Positions 1 to 12,910 of a stretch of DNA of 64,000 nt are shown one piece after another. This stretch comes from Trochalopteron elliotii (Eukaryota; Chordata; Aves; Passeriformes; Leiothrichidae), in the NCBI GenBank assembly GCA_024734555.1, contig JANPWX010019090.1, forward strand, positions 262,722 through 326,721, given 5' to 3'. Each line of letters opens with the position of its first letter. Within the stretch, counting starts at the first letter, position 1. Under the pieces are notes generated by a model, which did no database searches, was not told where the DNA came from, and was given only the letters and a program-made list of their open reading frames with translations. The position numbers and the translations under genes were made by a program.

Positions 1-1108
1 TCTGGGGAACTGCTTTAGCTGGTAAGCAGCCCCCACGGGAGAAACCAACCCGCATGAAAGGACCTGAGGATTTAATTTCACTGCTTTGTAAAGGATCCAG
101 ACACAACTTTCAGTACTGCATTAGTCAAACTGGCTCCACACCTTCTCTGTGCATGCAAGAGCTTTCTACATGGAAACCTAAACCTCACACCTGACTCTTC
201 CTCTGCAGCAGTGTTTCTCAGTGAAGGACCCAAACCTTGAGCTACTTGGGAAGGGACTGCTGTTTGCTGGGTGTGGGGGGGCTCACCATAGGGAGGAGGT
301 CAGTCTGGAACAGGATTTTATAGGGAATAGTTGGGCTCATTCATAGCCTATGCATGTTCTTCAGCATGGGCAGTTATCGGAAACTGCACTAGAACACGGA
401 GGGATTTTCATGCTGGTCTGTAATACACATCTCACAGATGGCGTATGGTCCTGCAACTTTTTCTAAATGAACTGGGAAAAAAATAGCCCAGTGAATTACA
501 ATTATTCCTAATGGTTCATTTTTCTCTGTGTGCAGAATGTGTGAATGCAAACAGCTCACACAGAACTCTATGAATTGCACCCCCTTGCACTGAACTCCTC
601 GTCCCCCACAAGCAATTTTATCAGTCTAAACATTGTCCTGCAACAAATTTCTACCAGCAGGGCTATAATCTGTACCAAGGACATCCACTAGGGCTGTAAA
701 GACATCATTAAAGCAATGGTGCTGCAAGGGGAACAGAACAATCTCCAGAATGGTCCCAAATTGTGTTAAGAAGCAGAAGGAAACCGTGAAAGGCAGGCAG
801 TTAAAGATCCCAATATTTCAGGACTCTAAGCCCCAGGAGAAGGCAATTTTACTTGACAAACAAGGATTAATGCAAAGCAAAAATACAGCTATTGTATGTC
901 TATCCCACTAATTTCTTTTTTTCTTCTCCTTGGAGCCCTTGTGCAGGTGGCACAGGGGATGCTGTGAGCTGGGGACTGCTGGGCACCCACTGCTGTGGTT
1001 GTGAGTGCATACAGATCCAGTGGGATGCTGTGGGGCTGCTGAGGACTGCACAGTGAAACCCTGCAAAAATGGGCAGAGCTGCAATATCCCATCTACCAAC
1101 TCCCACAA
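1..1108. other. unannotated sequence, no gene seen
   Basis: No reading frame here has recognisable domains or a length beyond chance. No RNA gene or clear repeat boundary was recognised. The block ends at the first base of an LTR. Confidence 0.5.
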
Positions 1109-2237
1109 TGTTGGGGGTTACGATTTTTCCTTTTGTTTCTTTCTCTAAGAGAATTTTCTCCCATTTGTTGCTGAGAAATTAACAATTGGTATTAAAGAGA
1201 GACAAAAGATATAGCCAAGGAGAGGGGGAGAAGTGCAGCTGGCTTTACTATTGTAGCTGAGGGGCATTCTCTTGAGAAGGGCAGAGATACTGTGAGATTT
1301 GGGCTAGGGGGAAGGGGAAAGGGCAGCTCCTCACTCTTCCTCCCTCTTGACATTGGAGGGGAAAATTCGCCACCACTATGGGGCTCCGTCTCCTGCTGTT
1401 TTCTTCTACTGTGAGTGAGGCTCTGCCCATGGGAGCAGCCATTGAACTAGGACCTCATTAACACCCAATCTCACTGGAAGGGACCCTCACCATCTATCTA
1501 CATGGGTGCCTCAGGGAAAACCCTGGTCCCTGAGCCCCTTTCCCCTCCAAGGGAGCCTCTCCCGGCTGTTTGGGAGCCCGGGCTGCCGCTGCCCAGCCCC
1601 GCCGTTCCTCTGCCACTCCTCTGGGTTTTCACTAGAGTGTAACCCCACACCCCCTGCCTGCCGGGACACCCCACGGCTCCTGCTACAGCTACAGAGTTTC
1701 TGATACATTTCGTTTGCCACCCCGGGGTGTGCCCGTCTCTGCCATCCCAGCTCCACTCCAAGGTTTCTGCTGCAGCCCATTTTGCCATCCAGAGGGGCAC
1801 TGACACTGGCTTCCCCTGGGGATTTGCAAAGGAAGCTGCTTTTCTCTCTCTCCTGCCGGCCCAACCGCCATTACCGTGTGAGGGAGCTGTGGCCAAGCTC
1901 GCACCACAGCGCCCCCTGCAGGCGTGGGGAAATAATCGCACGGCACTGCCTGGCCAGGAGCCAGCAGTGTCCCTGCCGTCTGTGAGCAGAACTGCACTGC
2001 AGGGGAAGGTGCCGCAGCCAAGAGAGGCTGTCACTGGGTTTGTGTTCTGTTCCTTGGTGCTGCTGCTGCTGGTGTTTGTTTGCCTTGTTATACATATACA
2101 TACTATTCCCATATCTTTGCCTGAAAGCCCCTTAATTTCAAGGTTACAATAATTTGGAGGGAAAGGAGTGGTATTTTTTCCATTCAAATGGAGGCTCCCC
2201 CCTTCCTTGGCAGATGCCTGTCTTTCAAACTGAGACA
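1109..2237 (-). mobile_element. solo LTR, ERVL-like, family A copy 1
   Basis: Read on the minus strand the element opens with TGTCTCAGTTTGAAAGACAGG and closes with TAACCCCCAACA, so it has the TG...CA ends of an LTR. The first ~190 bases match two other copies in this window (37661 and 47519), including the run AAATTAAGGGGCT and a stretch near AACAAGGCAAACAAA. Flanks are CACAA (1104-1108) and CACAG (2238-2242), a 4/5 match compatible with a decayed 5-bp target duplication as made by class III (ERVL) integrases. No internal retroviral gene adjoins it. Long open frames here (for example 1498-2259 minus) have no domain and are chance frames in the repeat. Confidence 0.7.
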
Positions 2238-3181
2238 CACAGCCTCTCTGGCATCTCATGGTTAGGGTTTGAGGACTTTTTAATCTACTTGCCTCTCATT
2301 GTCTTTGCTGAATGCACCTAGGAGAGATTTTGAACTTATTTCAGGTGAAGTCCAGGTGTCTGTGGACTTCCATGGGTGACAGCTGGATGTCTCCTGCTGC
2401 TGAGAGGTCACAGGTGTCCTGTCAACGTACATCTCCCCAAAGGCAGCTGATTCCCTTCCAGTGCCCTTTGCTGTGGGCCAGATTCTGACCTGGCACCCAG
2501 GTGTTCTGCAGCAGATGGTGTCATCCTCCCAGAAGCCAGGCTGTGAGAGCCCAACTGCTCTGGGGCTCCCAGGGCAGCATCAGCACAGCCACCACAGGTG
2601 AGAGTTACAGTCCCATGACCCAGGGCTTTCACCTGCCCATGGGGTGACAGGACTGGGAGCAGAGCTGGCTGTGGATGCAGTGGAATGTCACATCCTTCCT
2701 CTGCCCAACCCACCAGCACAGGCAGTCACTGTGGTTCATTACCCTCCAGACTTCCCACAAGACATGGACTCTGCAATGTTCATCAGGTGGGACACTGGTC
2801 TTCTTTTTGAGACGTTCTTAATGTACAGTGACTACCCTAGGGATGCTATTCTTTTGGAAGAACTAGGACAGAATGTTCAGCAGAGCAGCTTGAGCCCAAA
2901 TATTTTGTTTTGCTTTAATTAGTCAGAGAGAAAAAATAACAACAATGCCTTCCTCAGCAGCTTCCAGTGCACCACAAAGGCAGTCAGTGCCATGCCATAC
3001 CTTTTCAAGGTGGGGAAATTGCACCCCTGGGAGCAGCACTGCTCTGAGAGGGCATAAGGGCTAGTGTGGACTTGCATAGGCATCACCCCTTTATGTGCTC
3101 TAAAAAAAGCTGAGGACTTCAGATGAATGAGATTGAAAGCCTGAGGTTTGGGATGCTGGGAAAGGGTCCCCCATCACCCAG
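2238..3181. other. unannotated sequence, no gene seen
   Basis: A 92-codon plus-strand frame at 2644-2922 has no recognisable domain. No repeats were recognised. Confidence 0.45.
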
Positions 3182-3842
3182 TGTCCTAGGGTGACTATGA
3201 TACCTGTATCCCCACATCGTCTGTTCTGTGTTCTGTACCTTTAAGACTGGTTTGGAGAGTGAGCAGGGAAAGAAGAAGCGCGCAGTTTGCTTTGAAAACC
3301 AGTGTTCACTTGTCAGGATCTTTTCTCGTCCTTGAGACTGTGTGGTTTTTTTTTCTTTTCATCGGATGCACAGACGGCAGCCAAAGAAAGTTTTTTCCTT
3401 CCCTTTTTGTTAGTCTAACTAGCTGAAGCAAAGAAGCTTTCCTGGACTGTTTTTCCTTTTTTTTTTTTTCTTAGAACTGTTTAAATCTGCTCTGGACTGA
3501 AAAAACCCAGAGGAGCACCAGGATCTTTCACCCATGGCCCACTGAGCCTGAACTCGGCATTTTCCAGCACTGAAGGAACTAAAACCGATAAACTCCTGGC
3601 ACAAACTCTCAGTTTTGCCATCTCTCTTCAGAGCGGCGAAAAGTTTTATTGTTTCATATTATTATTATTATTATTCATTCTTTATACTTGTGAGCATTTT
3701 GTTTGTTGAATAAATAGTTTTTTCCACTTTTCTCTGAGGAAGTTCTCTTCCTGGACCGGCTGGGGGGAGAGGCTGTTTGGACTTGCTTTCCAGAGGAACA
3801 CCATTCAGAAAGTTCCTCCCAAATTTGCCCTAAACCAAGACA
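3182..3842 (+). mobile_element. solo LTR, ERVL-like
   Basis: The 661-bp element begins TGTCCTAGGGTG and ends CTAAACCAAGACA. It is flanked by a perfect 5-bp target duplication CCCAG at 3177-3181 and 3843-3847, as expected of a class III ERV. A polyadenylation signal AATAAA lies at 3709-3714, which sets the plus orientation. A short (ATT)n run sits at about 3655-3676. No internal retroviral sequence is attached, so this is a solo LTR left by recombination. Confidence 0.85.
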
Positions 3843-4480
3843 CCCAGACACCTGGAGATGTTGCTGAACTCTGCCTAAGACATTGCTGCAATGGCCAGCC
3901 CCTGTAGGGCTCCCCTAGGAATGCACTAGAAAGGGTATCACTAATGAGTGGTGATATTTACTGTAGAAAGTGGCTGAGTACAGAAATATTCACAAACATG
4001 GAAGTGAGATAGAGGAAAGCCCAAATGTGCCACAGAGAAGGGATGGCTTTCCCCTCTCTTCATCTGACTTGCTCTTCCCTGTTAAGAATGTTTTCAACAA
4101 GAAGGAAATGTGTTTTGAGTTGCTTTTACACATCAGCCAGGGATCTGAGATTTGAGGCAGCCTCCCTTATGCACTTACATGTCTTCTCACTGAGACTGGG
4201 TTGGGGTCTGGATGCTCTCCCACGGCAGCTGATGCAAGCTCAGTGCTTCCCTGCTAATGTGCTCCCTTGCTGCTCAGAATGCAGGCATACTTCTATAAAC
4301 AGCAATAAAGCCATGTAATTAACCACTAAAACAGGCATATGAGCTCTGACACCCAGACATCAGAGCTGAGATAATGGCTCTCCTGGAATCTAACCTCTGC
4401 ATAGGCTGAGCTATTATGATTTCTCACTCCACAACTATTATCCTCCATTATCCTGCCTGCCATCCCACTGCTCTCTGCAG
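3843..4480. other. unannotated sequence, no gene seen
   Basis: Short overlapping plus-strand frames around 3970-4318 have no recognisable domain. Nothing else was supported. Confidence 0.45.
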
Positions 4481-4833
4481 TGCGTGCTGGAGCAAGGGAA
4501 CCTGAAAATAAATGGGAAATTGGACGAGAGCAAACGCAGATCCGACCAATATGGTTAATGCTATGTTCTCCATTTATTCTGTCTAAAATGGCAGGTTATA
4601 TACATCTCTACATAGTTTACATTCACAGGTGTATCCTCATTGGCATACAGCACAGAAAAGAATGTAAACATATATTGTTTATCTTATTCTTAAGGCAGCT
4701 GAAGTGTTCACACTAATTGCTGTACTTGCTAACTCCTAGAAAGCCCACTGTCCTTTGCTAACACCTTAAGCTGTAATTCTATCTGCGCCATAGACAAGGC
4801 ACTGGATTTCTACCTGCGCCACCAACTCCCACA
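4481..4833 (-). mobile_element. LTR, class II ERV-like
   Basis: On the minus strand the element begins TGTGGGAGTTGGTGGCG at 4833. It carries a TATA-like TATATAACC followed closely by AATAAA at about 4571-4576 and ends near CCAGCACGCA at 4481. The layout of a TATA box and polyadenylation signal in ~350 bp is that of a short retroviral LTR. I find no matching target duplication (CTGCAG left, GGCCCC right), so the left end may be truncated or misplaced. Confidence 0.6.
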
Positions 4834-5544
4834 GGCCCCAACCACGAGGCCCAGTCTGGGTGATTCAACCACAGTCCAAATACAAATTATATCCATCTTC
4901 CCTAAGAAATTCTGCAACAGTGTGCTGTTTCATGCAGCAGCTCCCAGGCTGTGATTGGTGTCCCTGAGTCCCCAGCGCTGATCCCCTGCACATTACAGGG
5001 TTGGAGCAATGTTGATGCTTGCCAGCTTGTGGTGTTTGCTGAGTGTTGCTGTCCTTCACTTAGGTTTCAGCAAGCACAGGATGGCTGTGTTTGCAGCCAG
5101 GCAGACTCAGTTCCCTCAGGGAAAGGCTCAGCACCGTGTGTGCTGTTTGTCACACACATTGTGTGTCCTGACTAACAACATCCTTACACATTTTACCTAC
5201 TCACTTGCATACTGGATGGGAAGGGGTGTTGCTGACAGGGAAACCCATCTGCTTGATGTAAAATGGTGTGTTTAGATCAGCTGTGTGCTGGTTGTTTGGC
5301 TCCATAAATCCAGGAGCATTTTTACAGCACTGGTCTTATGGAAACATTAGCTTTGTTCTGGAGAGGTGAAGGAGCAGGTAATGGCTTGTGGTCTGAGACG
5401 AGGGAGCTGGAAACACAAGTTCATGTAAACTCCCCTGCTAAGAAGTGCAGACCTCTGCAGTTTTGAGCTATGAAGTGTTTGATGTTTCATTTTAGACCAA
5501 GTGCCGTAAGAAAGAGGAGGATTGTGTGGTATATGGGATATGGA
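4834..5544. other. unannotated sequence, no gene seen
   Basis: Only short overlapping frames with no domains are present. Confidence 0.45.
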
Positions 5545-5960
5545 GAAGGCTGAGGTACTCAATGACTTTTTGCCTCACAAGCAAGTGCTCCAGCCACACT
5601 GCCCAAGCTACAGAAGGCAAAGGGAGGGACTAGGAGAAGGAAGAACTACCCACTGTAGATCAGGTTCAAGAACATCTGAGGAAAACTAAAGGTGCACAAG
5701 TCCATGGGACATGATGAGATGCATCCATCCTGAGGGAACTGGCAGATGGAAGTGGCTAAGTGACTACCATCAAATATGAGAAGTCATGGCAGTCTGCTTC
5801 ACCATAGCAGCCAGCTGTTCCTGGCCTCTGGTTTGGGGTTCTGCTCTGAGCTAGTGCTTTGCCACAAAACCAGGAATCATGTCACAGGGTCGTGTCTGAT
5901 CCATTCCTCTGACACATCTCAGTCCACCTGTGTCAACCTGACAAAAGCTTTGCTCTTAGA
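5545..5960 (+). mobile_element. CR1 LINE fragment (ORF2 RT region)
   Basis: The plus-strand translation carries CR1 ORF2 pieces in the same order as in the long copy at 21.8-24.8 kb. A KAEVLND segment comes first, then a degraded match to the region before the RT core, then ILRELADG, where the long copy reads MRELADE. A weaker CVNLTKAL match to the CLDFSKAFD motif follows at about 5930. Stops and frameshifts interrupt it throughout, so it is an old dead fragment. The right boundary is uncertain. Confidence 0.6.
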
Positions 5961-8900
5961 CGGGTGACATCCATGCAGAACACCAGCCCTTATTCTGGGT
6001 GGGATTTTCTGGTGGACCTGGCTGGGGTGGCTGGCTCAGGGTAAGCTCAGTTCTCTGGTGCACTTGAATTATGTATTTGTCCCCTAGATGTCTTGTGAAA
6101 GGGGAATGGGGCTCCCAGCTACATTTTAAAATGCAAAACCACATCTTGACATCTATGGAAAATTAAGTTTTGTGCAATAACCACTTTAGAGACTCTGATT
6201 TTAAGTGACTGGAGAATAGTTTTTAACCTAGGTGGAATCTAGAGGTAGATTTACATAACAATTGATCTAAAAGTTCCCTACCACCCACAAAGAGCAAAGA
6301 AACCTGTTTCTGCTCCATTTTGTGTTTTAAGTGCTTCTAACAATGCACCAATTCAGTGTTTCAGTACAATTAGCACGTTCCACAATAGTCTGCTCCAGAG
6401 AAAACTCCTTTGTAGCATTTCCGCATGTTTGAAGTTCTGCTCAGAGGCTTGAGTGCATTTTAGTAAAAAACTTTCTCCTTTGGCTTTCTATATTCAGTTG
6501 TTTGTTCAAGATTTAAGTAGTTTCAGAATATACTGTTTAATTTTTTTTCCTTCTTGTGGCAGAAAAAAAAGCCATTAAGCCCAGATTCAACTTCATGCGC
6601 ATGAGCAAAATAGCTTTTATTAATGCCTTTAGCTGTGATGAGTGAGAACTCCAAGCTGTCAGCTCTAACTCCAGGGAGAGTCCCAATGCTGTGCTCAGAC
6701 TTTAATATAAAGGACGAGAAACTGCATGTCAGCATATCAGTGAAAAGCCCATGAAAGTGAGAACACACAGTACATTGTTTATTAATATTATGGTTCAGTA
6801 AAAATGTGAAAGCTGTCAAATAGGGAGGAAAAAGTGGGGCCTGAATTTCTATCCAGTCAGGCTTTACAGTCCCTGTTTGACCATATTTTTTCCATCTTCC
6901 ACCTTTCTAAATAGGAAGCTCAGGATCCAGCCAAATGGATGTTTATTTACCTTTGAACACCAGCAGATATTGCTTCTTCCTGCAGCCTTGTCAATACTGA
7001 GTTATTACCTTGCAGCAGGGCAGAGGCTGAATCTGGCCCAGGTTTGATCAGGGACTCAGGAAGACAGCACGCTTACACCTTGCAGAAGCTGCTGTGTCCT
7101 CTGCCAGAAATCCAGCACTTCTTTCTTTTTAAAGTAAATCTCTGGTTGCCATGGTTTCCAGGAAGCACAGGTCTCACATTGCTTTGAGGCTCAAGCAACA
7201 GCACAAGAGGTGAGAGGCTCTCCAGACCTGTCATGGGGTTGATTTGTTTTCCAGGCCAGTGTTGCCACCTGGGCCACCTCCAGCTGCAGGGGTGCAGGGA
7301 GCTGGGTCCTCTGGCTCAGACATCACAGGACCTCCTTGGCTATAGGGACTTTTCCAAGATCACACTCACCCCATGTGGTTGCAACACACAGGTACAGACC
7401 AGGTCATTTACGCCTTCAGAGAAATAGGATAATTTGATTTAAGGAAGCCTTCCTGTGCCAACATTCTGCCCACAAGTTTCAGCAGAATGTGTAATACCTA
7501 CCCTCAGAGCTCAAAGATTTTCCCACTGCTGTGGGTTTAGTGTTATAATCTCTTCTTTTTAGCCTGTTTAGCAACTAGGCTGTCAATCAATACCTCTTGT
7601 CTCAAATAGAGGAGTTTGACATTGGTTTATTTTACACCTGTAGGTGAAATTTTGTAGCTGTTAGAGACAGATCATCTGTTACATACCCAAGGAACAGGCA
7701 GATATTGTTAGAAATATTCTCACCTATCCAAGAGGATTGTGAGAAGCAGCACTGCACCTAGGTGGGTTTCAGGGGAGGCTGTCAGTCAGGAAATGCCCTC
7801 ATAACCACTCCTGCCTTTGCTGACAGCCAGCACTGTGTTGATTAATCACTTTTAAAGCTCAGTGAAGCCATAATCTTGTCGGGAAATGTTGAGAAAACAA
7901 ATTTGCTCTGAACAGAGGCAGGCTCTGAGGGTAGGACTTGTTCCCATTCTAAATAGGTGTTTGCTGGTACAAAACCGAGTCCATGTAGGATCCACTAAGC
8001 ACCTCTATTTTTCCTTCCCTCAGTCTTTTCCCTTTTGACGGAAAAAAATTTATTCAGTTTCTCACTGCTCTTCCCTTTCAATGAGAATTTTGGAAATGAG
8101 GGATGATTTCTTCCTCCTCTTTCCAGTAGGAACATGCATGAGATGAAGACAGAAGAAGACCTTAGGAGGACAGGAGGGCTCTGTGCCTCCTTACCTGCCT
8201 GCCCTGCCTAATCCACACTGGCCACAGGCATCAGTTTTACAAGGGATCACCTGCCCTTCAACTGGAGTAATGTTTTGAGTGCAGGAGTGACACAAACCGG
8301 AGCTGTAGTTGTGATGAACAGATAAAACAGGGAAGAATTTGCCACTTTCTTCTATGAGTAAATGGCAACACTCTAGACCCAGTATCATTAAACTGTTCAG
8401 AAAAAATAGGAGCTCACAGAAAAAGAGGTTCTCCTTCTTTGAGGACTCGAGTCACCACAATTACTCTATAGCATCAGCAACTCCATCACCACCAGAGTGA
8501 GTCTAAGATGAAAAAATAGGGAGGCAGGAAAAAATAATCCACCTCTATTTTTTTTTTACCAAATTAAATGACCTGCACCAGATAGTTTCTAACACTTCTA
8601 AATGGTTGACTGGAGCTCCAATTTATTTCCTGTCAGATTCTCACATGCTCCAGTGTGATGAGGACTGCCCTACAAGCGCTGAGCAGCCTCTCCTTGCTCA
8701 GTCTGTGTCCCTGGTGCACCACACATGCAGCTCTCAACTGCTCAGACAGTGGGTGCAGTCTTTGTCTTGTTTTATTGCTGTGGTTTTTAAGTGACCACTG
8801 TGTTTGCAGAGGAAATTCAAACAAATTTTTGTGGGGGGGTCATTGAAGCGCGCAACATTTTAAAAATAACCTAAAAAGCAAAAGATCCAGTTTGGTGGAT

Positions 8901-9075
8901 TAATGTCTCAAGTTCTTAACAGGAAAGGGGGAGCCAGGGATGGCACCCCTGCTGAAAAGAATGCAGAAAGCCCTTTTATGCTTTCAATTTTTTTAATCGT
9001 TCTTTGATGGACCCTAACAAAAAAAGTTACAGCCTTTGAGTGAGAACTTAATGCAGGACTGCTTCTCTCCTTTTG
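5961..9075. other. unannotated 3.1 kb, no gene seen
   Basis: All frames are under 100 codons and show no domain. Homopolymer T and A runs are present but no bounded repeat was recognised. Confidence 0.45.
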
Positions 9076-9895
9076 TTTAGTTTGCCATCAAACCTGGGTT
9101 GAATGCAAATGTGTTGAATGTGAGATACTGTGGTACTGTGCATCTCATAAAAGACGAGGTACTTGCTGTCAATATGATCCATTGAGATGCAGCAGAAAAA
9201 ATGCACAAATTCAACTAATAATGTGTGGGTATAAGTTTGGTCTACCTGAACAACTGGAAAGTACTCCGGAGCAGTGGCTTACTGCTACTGAGAATAAAAA
9301 TAAATGATGATTTCCCGAATATTATGGTATTTACTAAGAATTGTTTCTAGTGCTCAGACATAGCCTGTTGATCAACCCAAAACAAATGTTTGGATAACTT
9401 TGGCCAATACCAGAAGCTACTAAAAGCATTGTACAGAGCTCAAATCCTGTTAATACATGGGATCAGTGGACTCCTTACCTTCCTATAACACCCTTGGAGC
9501 CACAAGAATTAGAACTCCTGGTTTCTGTAAAAATGGATTTTTGTGTTAATTTTAATTACACAGGAAAAAATCAGTCTAAAGCTTGGGATGTTTCTCCCTA
9601 TCTATCATCCCATGTATAAGAATCTTTCTGATCACTCAGAATCTATCCATTAACGCATACAGAAGCTAAAGGATAGTGTGTTTAAACTAAAAGTAGAATC
9701 TGGATCTTGGCTAGATAACCTGTTTAGTGACTGGGTTTTGACACCTTGGCTAAAGGATTTTTTTAGGATAGGAATGCATGTGATGAATTTAATAATAATA
9801 ATGTTAGTTATGATACCTTGCTTGCTTCAATGTGTGCAGAGATTAATTAATAAGGCCATTAAAGGGGTGTTTTTGGTTAATACAGAAGGGGGAGA
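9076..9895 (+). pseudogene. class II endogenous retrovirus env remnant
   Basis: This is a broken envelope-glycoprotein gene. One frame (9083 to about 9620) holds cysteine-rich SU-like sequence and a segment NTWDQWTPYLPITPLEPQEL that reads as the late SU region. It contains several stop codons. The frame then shifts, and the frame starting at 9678 holds only the end of the transmembrane subunit: GSWLDNLFSDW, a hydrophobic span near LIIIMLVMIPCLL, and a tail ending TEGGDVG. The fusion-peptide and ectodomain part between them is missing, so the gene is internally deleted as well as mutated. It runs directly into a polypurine tract and LTR, the normal position of env at the 3' end of a provirus. 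pol and gag are absent upstream. Class II assignment rests on the tail motif and is inference. Confidence 0.65.
9884..9895 (+). promoter_or_regulatory. polypurine tract
   Basis: The purine run AGAAGGGGGAGA sits immediately before the TGTGGGAATAC start of the following LTR. That is the plus-strand primer position of a retrovirus and fixes the orientation of this env-LTR remnant as plus. Confidence 0.7.
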
Positions 9896-11249
9896 TGTGG
9901 GAATACACAAAACAGAGAGTAAGACAGACAATTAGTGTTATAGAAGATATGTAGCCAATTTATAAAGCAATTTTATTTTGCCATGAAAAGTGATCTCGGA
10001 CAGTCACAATAAAAGAGACAACTCCGATCCCGGGTATCGAGGTTGGGTGAAAGCAGGGATGGCCTCCAATGAACCAATCTCCTCCCGTTCACAAACTCCT
10101 TGATTTGGGGAACAGCTTTTATACAGCTTTTTTCCCTTATGGCAAGCTCATTGTTAGCTTTTGTCCAACACACATATTCATGTACTTTCTTTCTCTTGCT
10201 GCTGGTTTTCAAAACTTTTCCGGGCAAAGTCGAGGGTTTGAATCGGTTTCCGAGAACTTGGCATTGGGATGCTGATACGTGACATCACCAGATCCTCCTA
10301 TCTTAGATCCATATCAGGTGTCAATCACCAGAGGAGTAGCCAACCCACCCTGGTAGATGGGGCATCTCCTGTCCAGCCATTCCTTTTCTGTTGTAAATTT
10401 GGACTTCGCCCTGCTGTTGTCTTATATTCTTACAGTTGCAAATTAGTCTCTCTCTCCAGCAGCCTGAAAAATTTCTACAGTTTTTGGAAACCTTAGCTTG
10501 AAGCACGAATTTATTTATAACATATACCACAGTTAGCATGACTGGTTTGATAACCAGGATGCCATGGCAGAAACAAACAGAACTTTGAAGATTACAGAAG
10601 ATGGGATTAAACCTGCTTACGGGAAGAGGAGGGATTCAATCAACCCCCTACAAGAAAGATGTTGTAAAATGCATGAGTTGTTTGTATGATCTTTTAACCT
10701 AATTATTGTAGTGGAAATTATTAACCTTCCTGAAATGGTATATAAGTTTTTGGAAAACCTGAGTAAAATCGAATTCTGATCACCAAATCAGTCTTCCTGT
10801 CACTCCATCAATCGCCAATAATGTGCCTTAACACCTGTCACAGGCCCCTCTCTATCAGTTATTACAAAACCCCAAAGTAAGCATGTTTCCAAAATATTTT
10901 TGTAAAGCCCCCTAGTCTGTTAGTTGCACTTCCCCTTTGTTAAAGGATTGCAAATTCTTCTATACTAAGAAAACAATTTATAACTTATACAAAGGGTAGT
11001 TTAAAACTTATACTACAAGGTGGTTTAAGGTTTACATTGGAAATAATTACAACTTTGTTGTGGAAACAAACTGTTAGTTAAAAGTCTACTGTTGTATAGT
11101 TGCCTTGTTAAACCCCACTTCCATGCCTTACTTAGCTGATTTTTAAAAAAACTCTTCTTTATAATAATCCCATGGTCTCTGTCCACATTGCCCACAGACA
11201 CACATGCTATTTGATTGACACAAATCACAACCTAATTTCTCACACAACC
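9896..11249 (+). mobile_element. 3' LTR of the env remnant, family X copy 1
   Basis: The element starts TGTGGGAATACACA right after the polypurine tract and ends ACCTAATTTCTCACA, giving related inverted ends (TGTGGGAA and TGTGAGAA). A TATA-like GGTATATAAG lies near 10739 and an AATAAA near 10010. The last ~410 bases match, in reverse complement, the left part of the element at 29778. Near the start, TAGCCAATTTATAAA also matches that copy. At ~1.35 kb it is long for an LTR and may contain further insertions. The exact U3/R/U5 layout is not clear, and TATAAAAG and AATAAA-like signals are also present on the minus strand. Confidence 0.6.
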
Positions 11250-12601
11250 TTTCTCAGAGTCCTGTTGCTCCCTTTCCAGTTGGTGCTCCTTTGTCAGCTG
11301 TATATCTGCAGTGTCACATATGTGATGGAGCTAATGTGCAGGCAATATCTCTTCATTTGGAGGAAAGTAGTTTGAAAATAAGGGAGATTAAGTAAAGAAA
11401 ATTTCTGTGAGCTTTGGTGAAAGTGACCGGTTCCTCTGGGATAAGACTTATTTTAAAACTTTACCCAAAAATATTAACCTGCACTCAGGTTGTCTCATGT
11501 TGCAAGTGATGGGAGAAATAGCCTTCCCTTGAGAAGCTGATAGTGGCAGAAGGGCCTTGTGGATGCATTGTCTGTTCAGGAATGGTGCTACTGACTGCCC
11601 AGATCCTGGTTTGTACAAAGGTTAAAAGAAAAAACAAAATCCCACTTTATTTTGTTTCCCTTCTCCACACCATTTATGAATCTAGGATGAGTGTATACCC
11701 CCTTTTGTCTTCCTTTTTTTTTTTTTGATTTCAAATTCTAGGGTGATGCTTGAAGATGTCATTTTTAATTTTTTTTTAATATGTGTTAGCTGCATAATTA
11801 CAGGAATTAAGCCGTTCTGCCATTCCTGTCTTGCTCCAAGGGGCCAGTTTTCACACAGATGGCTATGACTTATTTACCCCACAGAAGGGTGCAGATGTAG
11901 GAGCATCTGTTTGAATTTCATCAAGAACAGGAACTCTGCCCACATCAGGCTGGAGACCTCTGCTCACTTGCAGTTGTCTTTTGTTGGTTTTAGCCTCAGC
12001 AATTTCCCAAGTGATTTGAAATATCAGAGAGATGTGATAGTGTGATCTGAAGGATTGTCTCTCTTCAATATCAAAGCAAACTTGTAGTTGTCTTGTAATA
12101 ATTAAAACTGTTAGCTCAGCTAATCAATATGTCTCAGTTTATCTAAGTCTTGCACAACTTCAGACTTTCTCTTTAATTAAACTTGCTTCAGTGGCCTTTT
12201 ATCCCCTTGCATCAATAATGCCATTCGTTTGCATATATTCATGTAATAGGAAGGATGCACTCAAGCCAGCTGTATGGAAATCTTGATTGAACAATTTTAT
12301 GAGGAAATGACAAGAAGGTTCATGATTCATTTGCAAGAGAAAGGCAGACACAGCTAGGAGAAACTAGTTCAATTCCGTCACAGGAACTAGAAGGCTGTTG
12401 GCAGTGAGTGTCCTGATTCCTGATACTGTGATTCCTTATACCCTGCTTCCATGGGATTTCAACAGTTTTGCTCCTTTGTTATGGATCAGCAGGGATTCCA
12501 CCCCTGTAAGTCATGTTCTGGCTGTGCAGAAACCAAGACCATGCATGATTACAGTGAACCAGGTCTGTATCCAAAACCACAGAGTAGTTTCAGTACCACA
12601 T
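11250..12601. other. unannotated sequence, no gene seen
   Basis: No domain-bearing frame or bounded repeat was recognised. Confidence 0.45.
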
Positions 12602-12910
12602 TGAAATATCCCCCCACAGCCCTCTGGGGCTCTTTGGCCAGCTCAGTTCCTTCGGAGGGATAGCTCAGGGGCAAGACAAAAGATTCAAAAGAGGCTCTTA
12701 CCCCCGGGATTATTCCAAGGCTTTATTCTTGAAGGGTTTCCAGGGAGAAAGAGAACGAACAAGGAAGAACAGGGCCTTATCTAGTCTCCTGCTCAGGAAA
12801 AGATAGCTGGAGCTCAGCCAACCAGGTCAAGAAAGGAAGGAAGGGTCAAATCATATAGTTATAGGCTTCAGGGGTCCTGGGGAAAAACCATTCCCCAGGG
12901 AAATACAACA
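12602..12910 (-). mobile_element. solo LTR, class II ERV
   Basis: The 309-bp element has ends TGAAATATCC and AAATACAACA and is flanked by a perfect 6-bp duplication CCACAT at 12596-12601 and 12911-12916. Six-base duplications are typical of class II (alpha/beta-like) integrases. On the minus strand an AATAAA lies at about 12720-12725, so it is oriented minus. No internal genes remain. Confidence 0.85.

Noticed and set aside
1498..2259. 253-codon minus-strand frame
   Set aside because: It lies almost wholly in a family A LTR, has no domain, and overlaps several other frames.
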